DNA of 64,000 bases from an uncultured Gemmataceae bacterium (GTDB lineage Bacteria; Planctomycetota; Planctomycetia; Gemmatales; Gemmataceae). The stretch lies in contig CALDUY010000007.1 of NCBI GenBank assembly GCA_937923405.1, positions 292,404-356,403 of the forward strand. Reading direction: 5' to 3'. A program made the position numbers and the translations under genes. This document shows positions 63,410 through 64,000 of the stretch, one piece after another; position 1 is the stretch's first letter, and each line of letters begins with the position of its first letter. A model generated the notes under the pieces. It saw only the letters and a list, made by a program, of their open reading frames with translations, did not search any database and was not told the origin of the DNA.

Positions 63410-64000
63410 ATGCCCAGGCCGTTCAAGATCTACTCGGCGCGTCCACTACCCGAAGGGGCCGAAATCGTTCAGCACGAGGGCATGCCGCACGCCAAGGTAA
63501 AGCTCCAAGGCCGCTGGGTGCTGTGCAAACTCTCGAAGGACGGAACGAAGTATCTACAACCGTCGCGGTGTTGGTACTACAAGATTCGCGATGAAAAGGG
63601 AATCGTGCGGCGAAGGAAGGGGTGCTCGGACCTGAAAGCGACGGAGCAACTGGCCGCCGAGGCGGAACGCAAGGTAGCGCGTCGGCGCGCCGGCTTGATC
63701 GATCCCGCCGAAGAGCACTTGTCCCGTCCACTGCAAGACCACCTGCGCGACTACACCGAATACCTACTATCGAAAGGCGGGACCGCACGCCACATCCGCG
63801 AAACTTTGTCTCGCTGTCAGCGTGCTTTTCGCGCATGCGGTTTTATCACCGCGGCAGACGTGAAAACCGAGGCGATCACAAACTGGCTGAATCGGCTTCG
63901 TGGCCCGAGGCCAGTAGCCGAGCTAGAGACTGAGGCGAAAGCCGCAAGCATAGCATGGCGTACTGTGTGGCGCGCGGCGGAAAACCTGGGCGTGAAGGCT
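63410..64000 (+). CDS. Tyrosine recombinase (phage-type integrase), N-terminal part (cut by window edge)
   Basis: ATG 63410, with AAGGG 9 bases upstream, opens a frame of 197 codons to the window edge. The first about 95 residues are basic and contain KLSKDGTKYLQPSRCWYY and AAEAERKVARRRAG, resembling the arm-binding/linker region of planctomycete integrases. Residues about 105-190 fit the helical core-binding domain (DHLRDYTEYLLSKGGTARHI, AITNWLNRL, then AWRTVWRAAENLGV). The catalytic domain with the nucleophile Tyr lies beyond the window. It would insert and excise the element whose left end is near 61.26 kb. Confidence 0.8.
   Translation, partial: MPRPFKIYSARPLPEGAEIVQHEGMPHAKVKLQGRWVLCKLSKDGTKYLQPSRCWYYKIRDEKGIVRRRKGCSDLKATEQLAAEAERKVARRRAGLIDPAEEHLSRPLQDHLRDYTEYLLSKGGTARHIRETLSRCQRAFRACGFITAADVKTEAITNWLNRLRGPRPVAELETEAKAASIAWRTVWRAAENLGVKA

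Overview
The window reads as a chromosomal segment of a planctomycete, most likely a Gemmataceae-like one. This is inferred from gene families, not from a marker gene: a Tat-exported DUF1501 protein, secreted PQQ-type propellers opening with a DWPQFRG motif, WD40-fused Hanks-type kinases, a YTV-like surface repeat protein, a PEP-CTERM-like protein and a MoxR/DUF58/BatA operon. No rRNA is present. The only intact tRNA is tRNA-Ala(GGC).

Layout. 1-10.4 kb is all minus strand: DUF1501 (cut by the edge), a DUF2007-like protein, a prolyl-oligopeptidase fused to a formylglycine-generating-enzyme-like domain, a double parvulin, a DMT transporter, tRNA-Ala with terminator, a sugar epimerase, a Nudix-metallo-beta-lactamase fusion and a lone receiver protein. 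10.5-17.4 kb is plus strand: a CelD/FemAB-like acetyltransferase, a PEP-CTERM-like low-complexity protein and a 1093-residue TPR protein, a combination reminiscent of exosortase-linked envelope systems. 17.5-26.6 kb holds a secreted glycosidase-like protein, a polytopic membrane protein, a PLP decarboxylase, an intact Ser/Thr kinase and an Hsp70 relative. At 26.6-29.0 kb, converging on the Hsp70 gene, lies a cyclic-nucleotide-binding/4Fe-4S protein. 29.1-37.7 kb is a MoxR-DUF58-BatA-VWA operon followed by a 2Fe-2S ferredoxin and a PQQ-type propeller.

37.8-49 kb is the least explained block. Two paralogous giant membrane proteins (1174 and 1077 residues) flank a SWIM zinc-finger protein and a zinc-ribbon membrane protein, then come a DUF5662-like protein and a WD40 protein whose kinase domain has lost every catalytic residue. 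49.1-61 kb carries a glycosyltransferase-like membrane protein, HEAT repeats, a subtilase, the YTV-like repeat protein, a GT4 glycosyltransferase and an XPB helicase with its companion protein.

61.2-64 kb looks like the edge of an integrated element: a tRNA 3'-end fragment, a possible integrase-tail remnant, an AT-rich region full of AATTG/CAATT motifs, a frameshifted excisionase-like gene, an element-type hypothetical protein and the start of a tyrosine recombinase that runs off the window. A family of short palindromes (core GCAGGCTTTAGCCTGC or GGGCTGAAGCCC) recurs at gene ends at four places.
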